DNA from: Taklimakanibacter sp050251035
GTDB taxonomy: Bacteria; Pseudomonadota; Alphaproteobacteria; Rhizobiales; Aestuariivirgaceae
Assembly: GCA_050251035.1 (NCBI GenBank)
Contig: JBFWNN010000002.1
Location: forward strand, 98,905 to 162,904
Length of the DNA stretch: 64,000 nt
Direction: 5' to 3'
In this document: positions 24,953 through 32,550 of the stretch, piece by piece
Layout: every line of letters begins with the position of its first letter
Numbering within the stretch: position 1 is the stretch's first letter
The notes under the pieces: generated by a model
The model's database searches: none
What the model was told of the DNA's origin: nothing
What the model saw: the letters and a program-made list of their open reading frames with translations, nothing else
Program-made: the position numbers and the translations under genes

Positions 24953-26189
24953 GGGCGCCGCAGCCGCTATCGTCACGCTCGCCGCACCGCCCGCGCTCGG
25001 CCAAGCGTCGCAGCGCATCGTGGTCATCGGCGGCGGCTTCGCCGGCGCCACTTGCGCCCGCGGTTTGAAGCAGGCCGCGCCCGGCCTCGCCGTCACATTG
25101 ATCGAGCCGAACAGCCGCTTCACCGCCTGCCCGTTCAGCAATGGCGTCATCGCCGGACTGCGCCCGATCGATGCGCAATATTTCGGTTATGAGGGCGTGC
25201 GCAAATCCGGAGTCGAGATCGTCGAGCAGATCGTCATCGCGATCGATGCCGAGGCGCGCCGGGTGCGGCTCGCCGACGGCCAAAGCCTCGACTATGAGCG
25301 CGTCGTGCTGGCGCCCGGCATCGATCTCAGATTCGACGCGCTGCCGGGTTACGACCAGCCGGCGGCCGAGATCATGCCGCATGCCTGGAAGGCCGGTCAG
25401 CAGACCGTTCTCCTCCGCCGCCAGCTCGGGGCGATGGCGGATGGCGGCGTTGTGGTCATGTCGGCGCCGACCAATCCCTTCCGCTGCCCGCCTGGCCCCT
25501 ATGAACGGGCAAGCCTCATCGCGCATTACCTCAAGACGAAGAAGCCGCGCTCCAAGCTCATCCTGCTCGACGCCAAGGACGCCTATTCCAAGCAGAAGCT
25601 GTTCGAGGCGGCCTAGCGCCGGCTCTATCCCGGCCTCATCGAATGGGTGCCGCTCTCGGCCGGCGGCCGGGTCACCGAGGTCGATCCCACAAACAAGACG
25701 CTCATCACCGAATTCGGCAGCCACCGCGCCGACGTCGCCAATGTCATCCCGCCCCAGCGCGCCGGCGCCATCGCCGTCTCGGCCGGCGTCGCCGACCAGA
25801 CAGGATGGTGCCCCATCGATCCCGTCACTTTCGAATCGAAACTCCGACCGAATGTCCATGTGATCGGTGACGCCGCCATCGCCGGCGCCATGCCCAAATC
25901 CGCTTTCGCCGCCAATGCCCAGGCCAAGGTCTGCGCCCGGATGATCGCAAGCCTGATGCGCGGCGAGGAGGCGCATGAGGTGAAGCTCATCAACACCTGC
26001 TACAGCCTGGTCGCCCCGGACTACGGCATCTCGGTCGCCGGCGTGTACAGCCCCAAGGACGGGCTCCTGGCCGAGATCAAGGGCGCGGGCGGGGTAAGCC
26101 CGCTCGACGCGCAGCCGTCGCAGCGCCAGGCCGAGTCCGTCTATGCCGAGGCCTGGTATCAAACCATCACCCGCGAGGTCTTCGGGTGA
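24912..26189 (+). pseudogene. fccB: Sulfide dehydrogenase flavoprotein FccB, interrupted by an in-frame TAG
   Basis: Read through, the frame encodes about 425 residues, the normal length of FccB. It has a Tat signal (SRRAILEG), an FAD site (VVIGGGFAGAT) and redox cysteines at about 73 (ACPFSN) and 363 (NTCYSLV). At 25614-25616 codon 235 is TAG. The text continues in the same frame as RRLYPGLIEWVP, which fits the family without a break, and relatives usually have Trp just before such a segment. So a single TGG-to-TAG change is the simplest cause, not a frameshift. The two redox cysteines lie on opposite sides of the stop. Sequencing error, a true nonsense mutation or amber readthrough are all possible. 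The start could also be 24882. The stop overlaps soxX. Confidence 0.85.
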
Positions 26190-26629
26190 GGCCCCTCGTC
26201 ATGATGCCGCTCGTGCTCGGCCTCGCGGCAACGGCCGTGCCGGCGCAGGAGCTCATGCCGTACACCGTCGCGGACGACGCCATCCCCCTGCCGCTCACCG
26301 CAGAGAAGGGCGATGCCGCGCGCGGCGAGGGCCTGGTGGCCAACCGCCAGGCGAGCCTGTGCCTGCTCTGCCATCAGGGACCTTTCCCCGAGCCCCATGC
26401 CCAGGGCACGCTGGCGCCCGACCTTCGCGGCGTGGGCGCCCGGCTCTCGGAGGGACAGATCCGCCTGCGCGTCGTCGACATGCCGCGGCTCGATCCCTCC
26501 ACCATCATGCCCGCCTATCACACCATCGCCGCGCATGACCGGGTCGGAGAGACCTGGCGCGGCAAGCCCATCCTCGCGGCGCAGGCGATCGAGGACATCG
26601 TCGCCTTCCTCGTCACGCTTCAGGAGTGA
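26186..26629 (+). CDS. soxX: SoxX cytochrome c of the sulfur-oxidation complex
   Basis: 147 residues from a GTG that overlaps the fccB stop. A short signal region ends near VPAQE. The haem site is CLLCH (59-63) in QASLCLLCHQGP, followed by GTLAPDLRGVGARLSEGQIRL and STIMPAYHT with the likely Met ligand. SoxX pairs with SoxA to load the sulfur substrate onto SoxYZ and takes up electrons. The order soxX-soxY-soxZ-soxA is compact. Confidence 0.9.
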   Translation: MRPLVMMPLVLGLAATAVPAQELMPYTVADDAIPLPLTAEKGDAARGEGLVANRQASLCLLCHQGPFPEPHAQGTLAPDLRGVGARLSEGQIRLRVVDMPRLDPSTIMPAYHTIAAHDRVGETWRGKPILAAQAIEDIVAFLVTLQE

Positions 26630-26632
26630 GCC

Positions 26633-27034
26633 ATGGCGAGCGGCGATCAGGCCTCGGCACAACGCCTCACCCTCGCGCAAGCGATGCGCGACTTCGCGGG
26701 TGCGGCGGAGATCCGGAAGGGGCGGATCCAAATCGACATTCCGCCCCTGGTCGAGAACGGCAATGCCGTCGGGGTCACGGTGACGGTGGAGAGTCCCATG
26801 TCGGACAGCGATCATGTACGGCGCATTGCCCTTTTCAACGAGAAGAACCCGCAAGCGGGCGTCGCCGTCTTCCATCTCGGCCCCAGGGCAGGACACGCAA
26901 AAGTGTCGACCCGCCTCCGTCTTGCCGCCTCGCAGAGCGTGGCCGCGGTCGCCGAGATGAGCGACGGCGTTTTCTGGTCGGGCGAGGCGAAGGTCATCGT
27001 GACGCTCGCCGCCTGCGTGGAGGACCTCCTGTGA
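26633..27034 (+). CDS. soxY: SoxY sulfur-carrier protein, atypical: no Tat signal and no GGCGG tail
   Basis: 133 residues. The middle part (PPLVENGNAVGVTVTVESPM, then NEKNP, VFHLGPRAG) is clear SoxY. Two features differ from the well-studied form. There is no signal peptide: an in-frame stop (26627-26629) lies one codon before the ATG, so no longer start is possible. The C-terminal swinging arm reads TLAACVEDLL, with Cys128 where GGCGG is expected. The Cys is kept, so carrier function is possible, but the arm is longer and less glycine-rich. Its stop overlaps the soxZ GTG start (GTGA). Confidence 0.85.
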   Translation: MASGDQASAQRLTLAQAMRDFAGAAEIRKGRIQIDIPPLVENGNAVGVTVTVESPMSDSDHVRRIALFNEKNPQAGVAVFHLGPRAGHAKVSTRLRLAASQSVAAVAEMSDGVFWSGEAKVIVTLAACVEDLL

Positions 27035-27351
27035 CGCGCGCCCTCCTCAACGTGCCCAGGGAAGCCCGCAAGGGCGAGATCATCGAGATCAAGGCGATGA
27101 TCGCCCATGTCATGGAGACGGGCTATCGCCGCGATGCAAGCGGCGGCGCGATCGAGCGCAACATCATCAACCGCTTCGTGTGCCGCTATGACGGTGTCGA
27201 GATCTTCGCGGCCGAGCTCTTCCCCGCGATCGCCGCCAATCCCTTTCTCGCCTTCAGCACCATCGCAACCCGGAGCGGCACCCTCACTTTCGCCTGGACC
27301 GACGACATGGGCGACACCCAGACCGCCACGGCCGAGATCAAGGTCGTGTGA
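27031..27351 (+). CDS. soxZ: SoxZ, partner of SoxY
   Basis: 106 residues from a GTG overlapping the soxY stop. The pattern ARKGEIIEIKAMIAHVMETG near the start, IINRFVCRYDG in the middle and LTFAWTDDMGDT near the end is that of SoxZ. It forms the SoxYZ heterodimer that carries sulfur intermediates on the SoxY cysteine. It has no signal, as usual, but its normal carrier SoxY also lacks one here. The stop overlaps soxA (TGATG). Confidence 0.92.
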   Translation: MTRALLNVPREARKGEIIEIKAMIAHVMETGYRRDASGGAIERNIINRFVCRYDGVEIFAAELFPAIAANPFLAFSTIATRSGTLTFAWTDDMGDTQTATAEIKVV

Positions 27352-28133
27352 TGGCCTGGCGGCTTTCGCTCTTCGCCGCGGCTGTTGTCGCGTCTTTCGC
27401 CGCGCTGGCAACCGCCGAGGCCATCAGGCCGCAAGACAAGAAATCCGGCTTCGATTTCATGGCGCCCGCGACCCAGGCCATGCAGCAGGACGATCTCGGC
27501 AATCCCGGCATGCTCGCCATCGCCGAGGGGGAAAGCCTGTGGCAGGCACGCGACAATCCCGCCGGCACCGCTTGCGCCGGATGCCATGGCGAGGCGCCCC
27601 GGAGCATGAAGGGCGCGGCGATCCGCTATCCGAGAATCGACAAATCGAGCGGCCGGCTGATCGATCTGCAAGGACGGATCAATCTCTGCCGGGAGAAGCG
27701 ACAGCAGGCGCCGTCCTTCGCCTATGAAAGCGCGGAGCTCGTCGCGCTCACCGCCTATGTGGCGCATCAGTCGCGCGGCATGACGATCACGTCGCCTGCG
27801 GACGCGGAGCTCGATCCCCATGTGACGAACGGAAAACACCTGTTCGAGCGCCGGTTCGGCCAGCTCGGCCTGTCCTGCGCCGCCTGCCATGATGCGCGCT
27901 GGGGCCAGCGTCTCGGCGGCAGCATCATCCCGCAGGCGCATCCCACCGCCTATCCGCTCTACCGGCTCGAATGGCAGAGGCTCGGCTCGCTCGGACGGCG
28001 CCTGCGCAACTGCATGATCGGCATGCGCGCCGAGCCTTTCCCCCATGGCGCCCCGGAGATGATCGAACTCGAGCTCTATCTCATGTCACGCGCGTCCGGC
28101 CTTCCCATCGAGACGCCGGGGGTCAGGCCGTGA
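27351..28133 (+). CDS. soxA: SoxA di-haem cytochrome c
   Basis: 260 residues with a signal peptide ending near ATAEA. Two haem sites, CAGCH (75-79) and CAACH (176-180), make it the di-haem SoxA form. The active-site cysteine ligand is Cys221 in RNCMIGMRAEPF. SoxXA catalyses formation of the SoxY-bound thiosulfonate. It is the last gene of the operon; the next gene, on the other strand, ends 18 bases away. soxB, soxCD and soxV are not seen anywhere in the window. Confidence 0.93.
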   Translation: MAWRLSLFAAAVVASFAALATAEAIRPQDKKSGFDFMAPATQAMQQDDLGNPGMLAIAEGESLWQARDNPAGTACAGCHGEAPRSMKGAAIRYPRIDKSSGRLIDLQGRINLCREKRQQAPSFAYESAELVALTAYVAHQSRGMTITSPADAELDPHVTNGKHLFERRFGQLGLSCAACHDARWGQRLGGSIIPQAHPTAYPLYRLEWQRLGSLGRRLRNCMIGMRAEPFPHGAPEMIELELYLMSRASGLPIETPGVRP

Positions 28134-28151
28134 TGGCCCGCGCCGGCTCGG

Positions 28152-29591
28152 TCAGGCCGCGGCCGCGAGACGGGCGCGGGCATCGATCATGGGCAAGGTG
28201 ATGATGGCGCGCAAGCCATTGGCATGATTGACGAGCCTGATGTCGCCGCCATGGTTGCGCACGATGCTGCGGGCGATGGAGAGGCCCAAGCCGACGCCGC
28301 CCGTCTCGCGATTGCGCGAATCCTCGAGCCGGTAGAAGGGCACGAAGACCTGCTCGGCGAGCTCGGGCGGGATGCCGGGCCCGTCATCCTCGATCACGAT
28401 GTCTATCGTGTCCTCGGCGCGGGCGATCGAGACCCGCGCCCGCTTTCCGTAGCGCACCGCGTTCTCGATCAGGTTGCGAATGGCGCGGCGCAGCGCGTCG
28501 GCGCGGCAGCGATAGCTGATCTTGAGACCGTTGTCGAAAGTGACGTCATGGCCCATGTCGGCGAGGTCGTCCGACAGGCTCTGCACCAGGGCCGAGAGAT
28601 CGACCGAGCGCGTCTCCTCCACCGCCGATTCCTCGCGCGCGAAGGTGAGCGTGGCCTCGGTCATCTTCTGCATCTCGTCGATCGTGGCCAGCATCTTCTC
28701 GCGCACCTCGGCATCGCCGACGAATTCGGCGCGCAGCCTGAGCGAGGTGATCGGCGTGCGCAGGTCATGACCGATCGCCGCCAGCATGCGGGTGCGGTCG
28801 GCGACGAAGCGCTTGAGGCGTTCCTGCATCTTGTTGAAGGCTTCCGCCGTGTGGCGGATATCCTGCGGTCCCGTCTCGGGCAGGGCCTCCGTCGCCTCGC
28901 CGCGGCCCAGAGCCTCGGCCGCGACGGCGAGACGGCGCATCGGCCGGGTTATGCCGCGGGCGGCAAGGACCATGATGATCGACAGGGTCAGCGCCGTGAC
29001 CGCGAAGGAGAGCACCGTCGGCGAGGACCAGAAGCCGCTCGCCGCCGGCTTGGCGAAGGCGGTGTTGAGCCAGGTGCCGCGATTGAGCTCGATCGCGAGG
29101 CCCACGCCATAGCCATCGTCGAGGCGAATGAATTTGGCGGGCCGCGGAAAATGCCACTCCCCGGGCTTGAGATCGGTCCAGCCGCTGTCGGCGACCGCGC
29201 TGGCGCCGGTCTTGTCATGCCGGAGGTCCTTCTGCAGCGCCTTGGCGATGAAGAGGGCCGATTCCGATTGCGAGAAGGGCTGGGTCAATTGCGCCCAGGC
29301 AGCCTGGCGCCATTGGGCGGGATCGCCGGGCTTTTCCGCTGTGACCCAATAGCGCGTATTGAGCGTGTTGTTGGCGCGCGTGATGTCGTTCTCGATGGCG
29401 GGCGGCGTCGTCTCGAGCAGCCGCGCCACCGCCTCGGCACGGCCGAGGAACTCGCCCTTATAGGCTTCGCGCAAGGCGTTGCCGCGCTCGTCCCAGGAGA
29501 CGAGGGCGGCGATCGCCTGCGACAGCAGCAGCGCGAGCAGCATGAGACAGATGAACTGCGTGGCGATGCTGCGTTCCCAGATGCGGATCAT
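28152..29591 (-). CDS. EnvZ-type membrane sensor histidine kinase
   Basis: 479 residues from ATG 29591. Two membrane segments at about 12-32 and 190-211 enclose a periplasmic sensor region of some 155 residues. A HAMP region follows, then phospho-acceptor His275 in GHDLRTP, N box (NLIENAVRYG), G1 (DDGPGIP) and G2 (GVGLGLSIAR). The stop codon of the OmpR-type regulator overlaps this start. Signal unknown; it could be redox or sulfur related from location, but this is only proximity to soxA. Confidence 0.92.
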   Translation of the reverse strand: MIRIWERSIATQFICLMLLALLLSQAIAALVSWDERGNALREAYKGEFLGRAEAVARLLETTPPAIENDITRANNTLNTRYWVTAEKPGDPAQWRQAAWAQLTQPFSQSESALFIAKALQKDLRHDKTGASAVADSGWTDLKPGEWHFPRPAKFIRLDDGYGVGLAIELNRGTWLNTAFAKPAASGFWSSPTVLSFAVTALTLSIIMVLAARGITRPMRRLAVAAEALGRGEATEALPETGPQDIRHTAEAFNKMQERLKRFVADRTRMLAAIGHDLRTPITSLRLRAEFVGDAEVREKMLATIDEMQKMTEATLTFAREESAVEETRSVDLSALVQSLSDDLADMGHDVTFDNGLKISYRCRADALRRAIRNLIENAVRYGKRARVSIARAEDTIDIVIEDDGPGIPPELAEQVFVPFYRLEDSRNRETGGVGLGLSIARSIVRNHGGDIRLVNHANGLRAIITLPMIDARARLAAAA

Positions 29592-30310
29592 CAGACCTGC
29601 TCCACGCCGGCGGCAAAGCAATAGCCGCCGCCCCAATGGGTCTTGATCAGCGCCGGCGACTTGGGATCGAGCTCGATCTTCTTGCGCAGGCGCGACACCT
29701 GGTTGTCGATGCTGCGGTCGAACAGCTCGGCGGTGCGCCCGACCGTCAGGTCGAGCAGCTGGTCGCGGGTCAGCACCAGGCCGGCATGATCGAGGAAGGC
29801 GCAGAGCAGACGGTATTCGGCGGTCGAGAGCGGCACCGCGACGCCGTCCTGATCCATCAGCTCACGCCGCCCGACGTCGAGCCGCCAGCGGTCGAAGCGC
29901 AGCTGCTGCGCCTTGCTGCGCCCCTTCTGCGGCGGCAGGCTGGTGACGCGTCGCAGCACCGCCTTGATGCGGGCCAGGAGCTCGCGCGGATTGAACGGCT
30001 TGCCGAGATAGTCGTCGGCGCCGAGCTCGAGGCCGATGATGCGGTCGGTCTCCTCCGTCATGGCGGTCAAGAGGATGACCGGCACCTCGGTGGTCGCACG
30101 CACATAGCGGCACAGCGACAGCCCGTCCTCGCCCGGCATCATGATGTCGAGCACGATGAGGTCGAAGGCGCTGCGGTCAAGAAGCCGTCGCAAGGCGGCG
30201 GCATTCTCAGCGGTCGACACGCGATAGCCGTGCTTGGTGAGATATTTGCCCACCAGGTCGCGAATGTCGCGGTGATCGTCGACGACCGCGATATGGGGTG
30301 CCGAGTCCAT
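29591..30310 (-). CDS. OmpR-family response regulator
   Basis: 239 residues from the ATG at 30310. Receiver: VVDDHRDIRDL, phospho-acceptor Asp55 in LIVLDIMMPG and Lys in LGKPFNPRELL. The C-terminal winged helix (LSTAEYRLLCAFLDH, then LLDLTVGRT and RSIDNQVSRLRKKIE) is the OmpR DNA-binding domain. It is the partner of the kinase that follows with a four-base overlap, and it reads divergently from the nucleotide cyclase gene. Confidence 0.93.
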   Translation of the reverse strand: MDSAPHIAVVDDHRDIRDLVGKYLTKHGYRVSTAENAAALRRLLDRSAFDLIVLDIMMPGEDGLSLCRYVRATTEVPVILLTAMTEETDRIIGLELGADDYLGKPFNPRELLARIKAVLRRVTSLPPQKGRSKAQQLRFDRWRLDVGRRELMDQDGVAVPLSTAEYRLLCAFLDHAGLVLTRDQLLDLTVGRTAELFDRSIDNQVSRLRKKIELDPKSPALIKTHWGGGYCFAAGVEQV

Positions 30311-30403
30311 GTCCCGATCCCTACACCTCAATGACGGCAAGTAAAGGATCGCGCCTCAGAAAAATGTATCAAATTATGGCGAGGCCCGGCCCTGTGACAG
30401 ATG

Positions 30404-30437
30404 GCGGAAAATTGGGCCTTTTCCGCCCAATTTCCGC
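30404..30437. promoter_or_regulatory. Long imperfect inverted repeat upstream of the cyclase gene
   Basis: Arms of 14 and 13 bases, GCGGAAAATTGGGC and GCCCAATTTCCGC, around a 7-base loop, differing by one A bulge. It lies in the 180-base gap between the divergent OmpR and cyclase genes. It could be an operator or an RNA hairpin in the cyclase leader. No other gene is visible in the gap. Confidence 0.4.
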
Positions 30438-30490
30438 GACCCGGGCCGCCCATATTGCGCCCAGCAAAGGAACAGGACCGGGACACCACC

Positions 30491-31186
30491 ATGTACCATC
30501 ATCACTTCAACGCCAGTCTGCACGAGGCCGATGGACGCGCGGCGGAGATGAGCGGCGGGGAGCCGTGGTCCTCGCCGCGCATCACGTCGGCCGTCACCTT
30601 GTTCGCCGACATCGTGGGCTACACCAGGCACTGCGAAGGGCTGGACCCGGAAGAGGCCTTTCTGCTGCTCGCCGATTTCTACCGGCACACCGGCGAGGCG
30701 ATCGCCCGCCACGACGCCGCCATCGTCGATCATTTCGGCGACGAAGTGCTGGCGGTGTGGAAGGGCAAGGCGCCGCTGGCCGTGCAGGCCTTCCGGGCGC
30801 TGCGCTGCGGCTTCGCGATGCTGGTCGAGCTCGAGCGCTGGAACGCCTGGCGCGCCAAGAGCAATCTGCCGATGGTGAGAGCGGGCATCGGGATCCATGC
30901 CGGGCCGGTCCTGCTCGGGCGGCCGCATGGCGATGAGCGCGGGCAGGCCAGCGTTTTCGGCGACACGGTGAATATCGCCAGCCGCCTCGAGCGCCAGACC
31001 CGCCGCCTCGGCACCGACATCGTGATATCGGAAGAGCTCTACCGCCTGGTCGCCGAGGTGGCGGGCGACACGGCGCTTCTCGACTACTTTCCGGCGACCG
31101 TCTCGGTCGCGCTTTCGGGCCGCGCCCGACCGCTCACGGTCAGGCCGGCTGTCTTTCCGCAATGGTCCATGAAGGAGAGCGCTTGA
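30491..31186 (+). CDS. Class III adenylate/guanylate cyclase domain protein
   Basis: 231 residues, soluble. The metal-binding Asp residues are Asp40 (FADIVGYT) and Asp84 (HFGDEVLAVW), and the transition-state Asn/Arg lie in FGDTVNIASRLE. In adenylate cyclases the residue three before the glycine of the GD motif is usually Lys; here it is Asp80 (VDHFGD), so nucleotide specificity is uncertain. It is a stand-alone cyclase catalytic domain with an N-terminal His-rich tail (MYHHHFN). The stop overlaps the HxlR gene (TGATG). Confidence 0.88.
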   Translation: MYHHHFNASLHEADGRAAEMSGGEPWSSPRITSAVTLFADIVGYTRHCEGLDPEEAFLLLADFYRHTGEAIARHDAAIVDHFGDEVLAVWKGKAPLAVQAFRALRCGFAMLVELERWNAWRAKSNLPMVRAGIGIHAGPVLLGRPHGDERGQASVFGDTVNIASRLERQTRRLGTDIVISEELYRLVAEVAGDTALLDYFPATVSVALSGRARPLTVRPAVFPQWSMKESA

Positions 31187-31569
31187 TGTCCATATCGGCA
31201 GACGACGACCGCTGTGCCGTTGCCCAGGAGGTCCTGGCGCGGCTCGGCGACAAATGGAGCGTGCATGTCATCCGCACGATCGCCGGCGAGCCCATAAGGT
31301 TCACCGACCTCCAGCGCAAGGTGAGCGCCAGGCGTCCGATCGCGGCCAGGGTGCTGGCGCGGACATTGAAGCAGCTCGAGCGCGACGGGCTCATCGCCCG
31401 CAAGCAGTTTCCCGTGGTCCCGCCGCGGGTGGAATATCGCCTGACCGGGCTCGGCCGGCGCTTCTTCGCCCTCACCGACAGGGTTGTCGAATGGACGATG
31501 GCGCATGATGCGCTGCTGCGATCGTCGTCCGGCCACGCTATCCCTCAGTCCTCGCCGCTCGCCAACTGA
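31186..31569 (+). CDS. HxlR-family transcriptional regulator
   Basis: 127 residues. DKWSVHVIRTIAGEPIRF, VLARTLKQLERDGLIARK and VEYRLTGLGRRF are the typical HxlR winged-helix motifs. No Cys near the N-terminal helix that would mark a quinone sensor except Cys9. It is translationally coupled to the cyclase by a TGATG overlap, an unusual pairing. Its last 25 bases overlap the convergent LysR gene. Confidence 0.9.
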   Translation: MSISADDDRCAVAQEVLARLGDKWSVHVIRTIAGEPIRFTDLQRKVSARRPIAARVLARTLKQLERDGLIARKQFPVVPPRVEYRLTGLGRRFFALTDRVVEWTMAHDALLRSSSGHAIPQSSPLAN

Positions 31570-32423
31570 CCGCGGGCGACGGCGAAGAACTCGCGAATGA
31601 CGCCGCGCTCGCGATTGCGCGGCAGGGCGACGAGATATTCACCGGCGGCGAGATCGGCGCCGGTGACGCGGATGCCCTTGACGCGCGGATCGCGGCCGAG
31701 CTCGCGATTGAGCACGATGCCGAGGCCGAGGCCCGCGGCGACGGCCTCCTTCACCGCCTCGCGGCTGCCGAGCACGAGCCGGGTGGTGACCGGAACCTTG
31801 AGCCTGGTCATGGCGCGTTCGAAGATCTGGCGCGTCATCGAGCCCGTCTCGCGCATGATGAAGGGCTCGGCGGCCAGGTCCTGCGCCTTGATGTGGTCGA
31901 GCGTCCACCAGGGATGGCCCGGATGCACCAACACCATCACCTCCTGGTCGACCAGCTTCTCGCAGACGAAATCGTCATCGGGCGCGAGCAGGGTGACGAT
32001 CGCCACATCGACCGCATGCTGCGCCACGAGATCGAGAAGATTGCTCGAATTGCCGAGCCGGACATTGAGCGTGATCCCCGGATGGCTGGCTGAGAAGCGC
32101 TCGAAGATCGGCATGGCGACATAGGGAGCGCACAAGCCGATCGACAGATGGCCGAGGCGCAGGTCACGGGTCTTGCTGATGCGGCTGCCAAGGTCCTCGA
32201 GCGCCAGCACCACCTCGCGCACCCGCGGCAGCAGGTCATGGGCGCTCGCCGTCAGCTCGACGCGCGTGCCGGTGCGGGTGAACAGGCTCGTCCCGACGCT
32301 CTGCTCCAACGCCTTGATGTTCTGGGTGATCGCCGATTGGGTGATGCCCAGGGCCTGGGCCGCGGCCATGAAGGTGCGATGCGTGGCGACCGCGTTGAAG
32401 GCCCGCAATTGCGCAAAATTCAT
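31545..32423 (-). CDS. LysR-family transcriptional regulator
   Basis: 292 residues from ATG 32423. The winged helix (FNAVATHRTFMAAAQALG, then ITQSAITQNIKALE) and a LysR effector domain (GHLSIGLCAPYVAMPIFERF, VDVAIVTLLAPDDD) are clear. The effector-domain pattern resembles the CbbR/Cys-type and phosphonate-type LysR group only loosely. It is divergent from the ABC transporter operon starting at 32551, its likely target. Ends overlapping the HxlR gene on the opposite strand. Confidence 0.88.
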   Translation of the reverse strand: MNFAQLRAFNAVATHRTFMAAAQALGITQSAITQNIKALEQSVGTSLFTRTGTRVELTASAHDLLPRVREVVLALEDLGSRISKTRDLRLGHLSIGLCAPYVAMPIFERFSASHPGITLNVRLGNSSNLLDLVAQHAVDVAIVTLLAPDDDFVCEKLVDQEVMVLVHPGHPWWTLDHIKAQDLAAEPFIMRETGSMTRQIFERAMTRLKVPVTTRLVLGSREAVKEAVAAGLGLGIVLNRELGRDPRVKGIRVTGADLAAGEYLVALPRNRERGVIREFFAVARGQLASGED

Positions 32424-32443
32424 GCGATTTCCGCCTTGTCTCG

Positions 32444-32464
32444 ACGTCCCCTCATGCCGAGGTG
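32444..32464. repeat. Remnant of the mosaic intergenic repeat family
   Basis: ACGTCCCCTCATGCCGAGGTG matches, with one extra C and one change, the left end of the repeat at 57851. Only the outer end is present, followed by unrelated AT-rich sequence. It lies in the LysR/ABC divergent gap, which holds no further gene. The match could be coincidental. Confidence 0.3.
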
Positions 32465-32550
32465 TGAGCAATTCAGTTTTACTTCATATGACTGTCACGG
32501 ATTTAAGCGACACTAATATTACAAGAGATGCTCATTGCGGGAGAGTCAAA

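Noticed and set aside
24626..26189. Frameshift in fccB
   Set aside because: The sequence after the TAG continues in the same frame with good family similarity, so a base substitution explains it better than an insertion or deletion.
25647..26189. A separate gene starting at the GTG after the amber codon
   Set aside because: It lacks the FAD-binding start, has no ribosome site, and is the natural C-terminal half of FccB.
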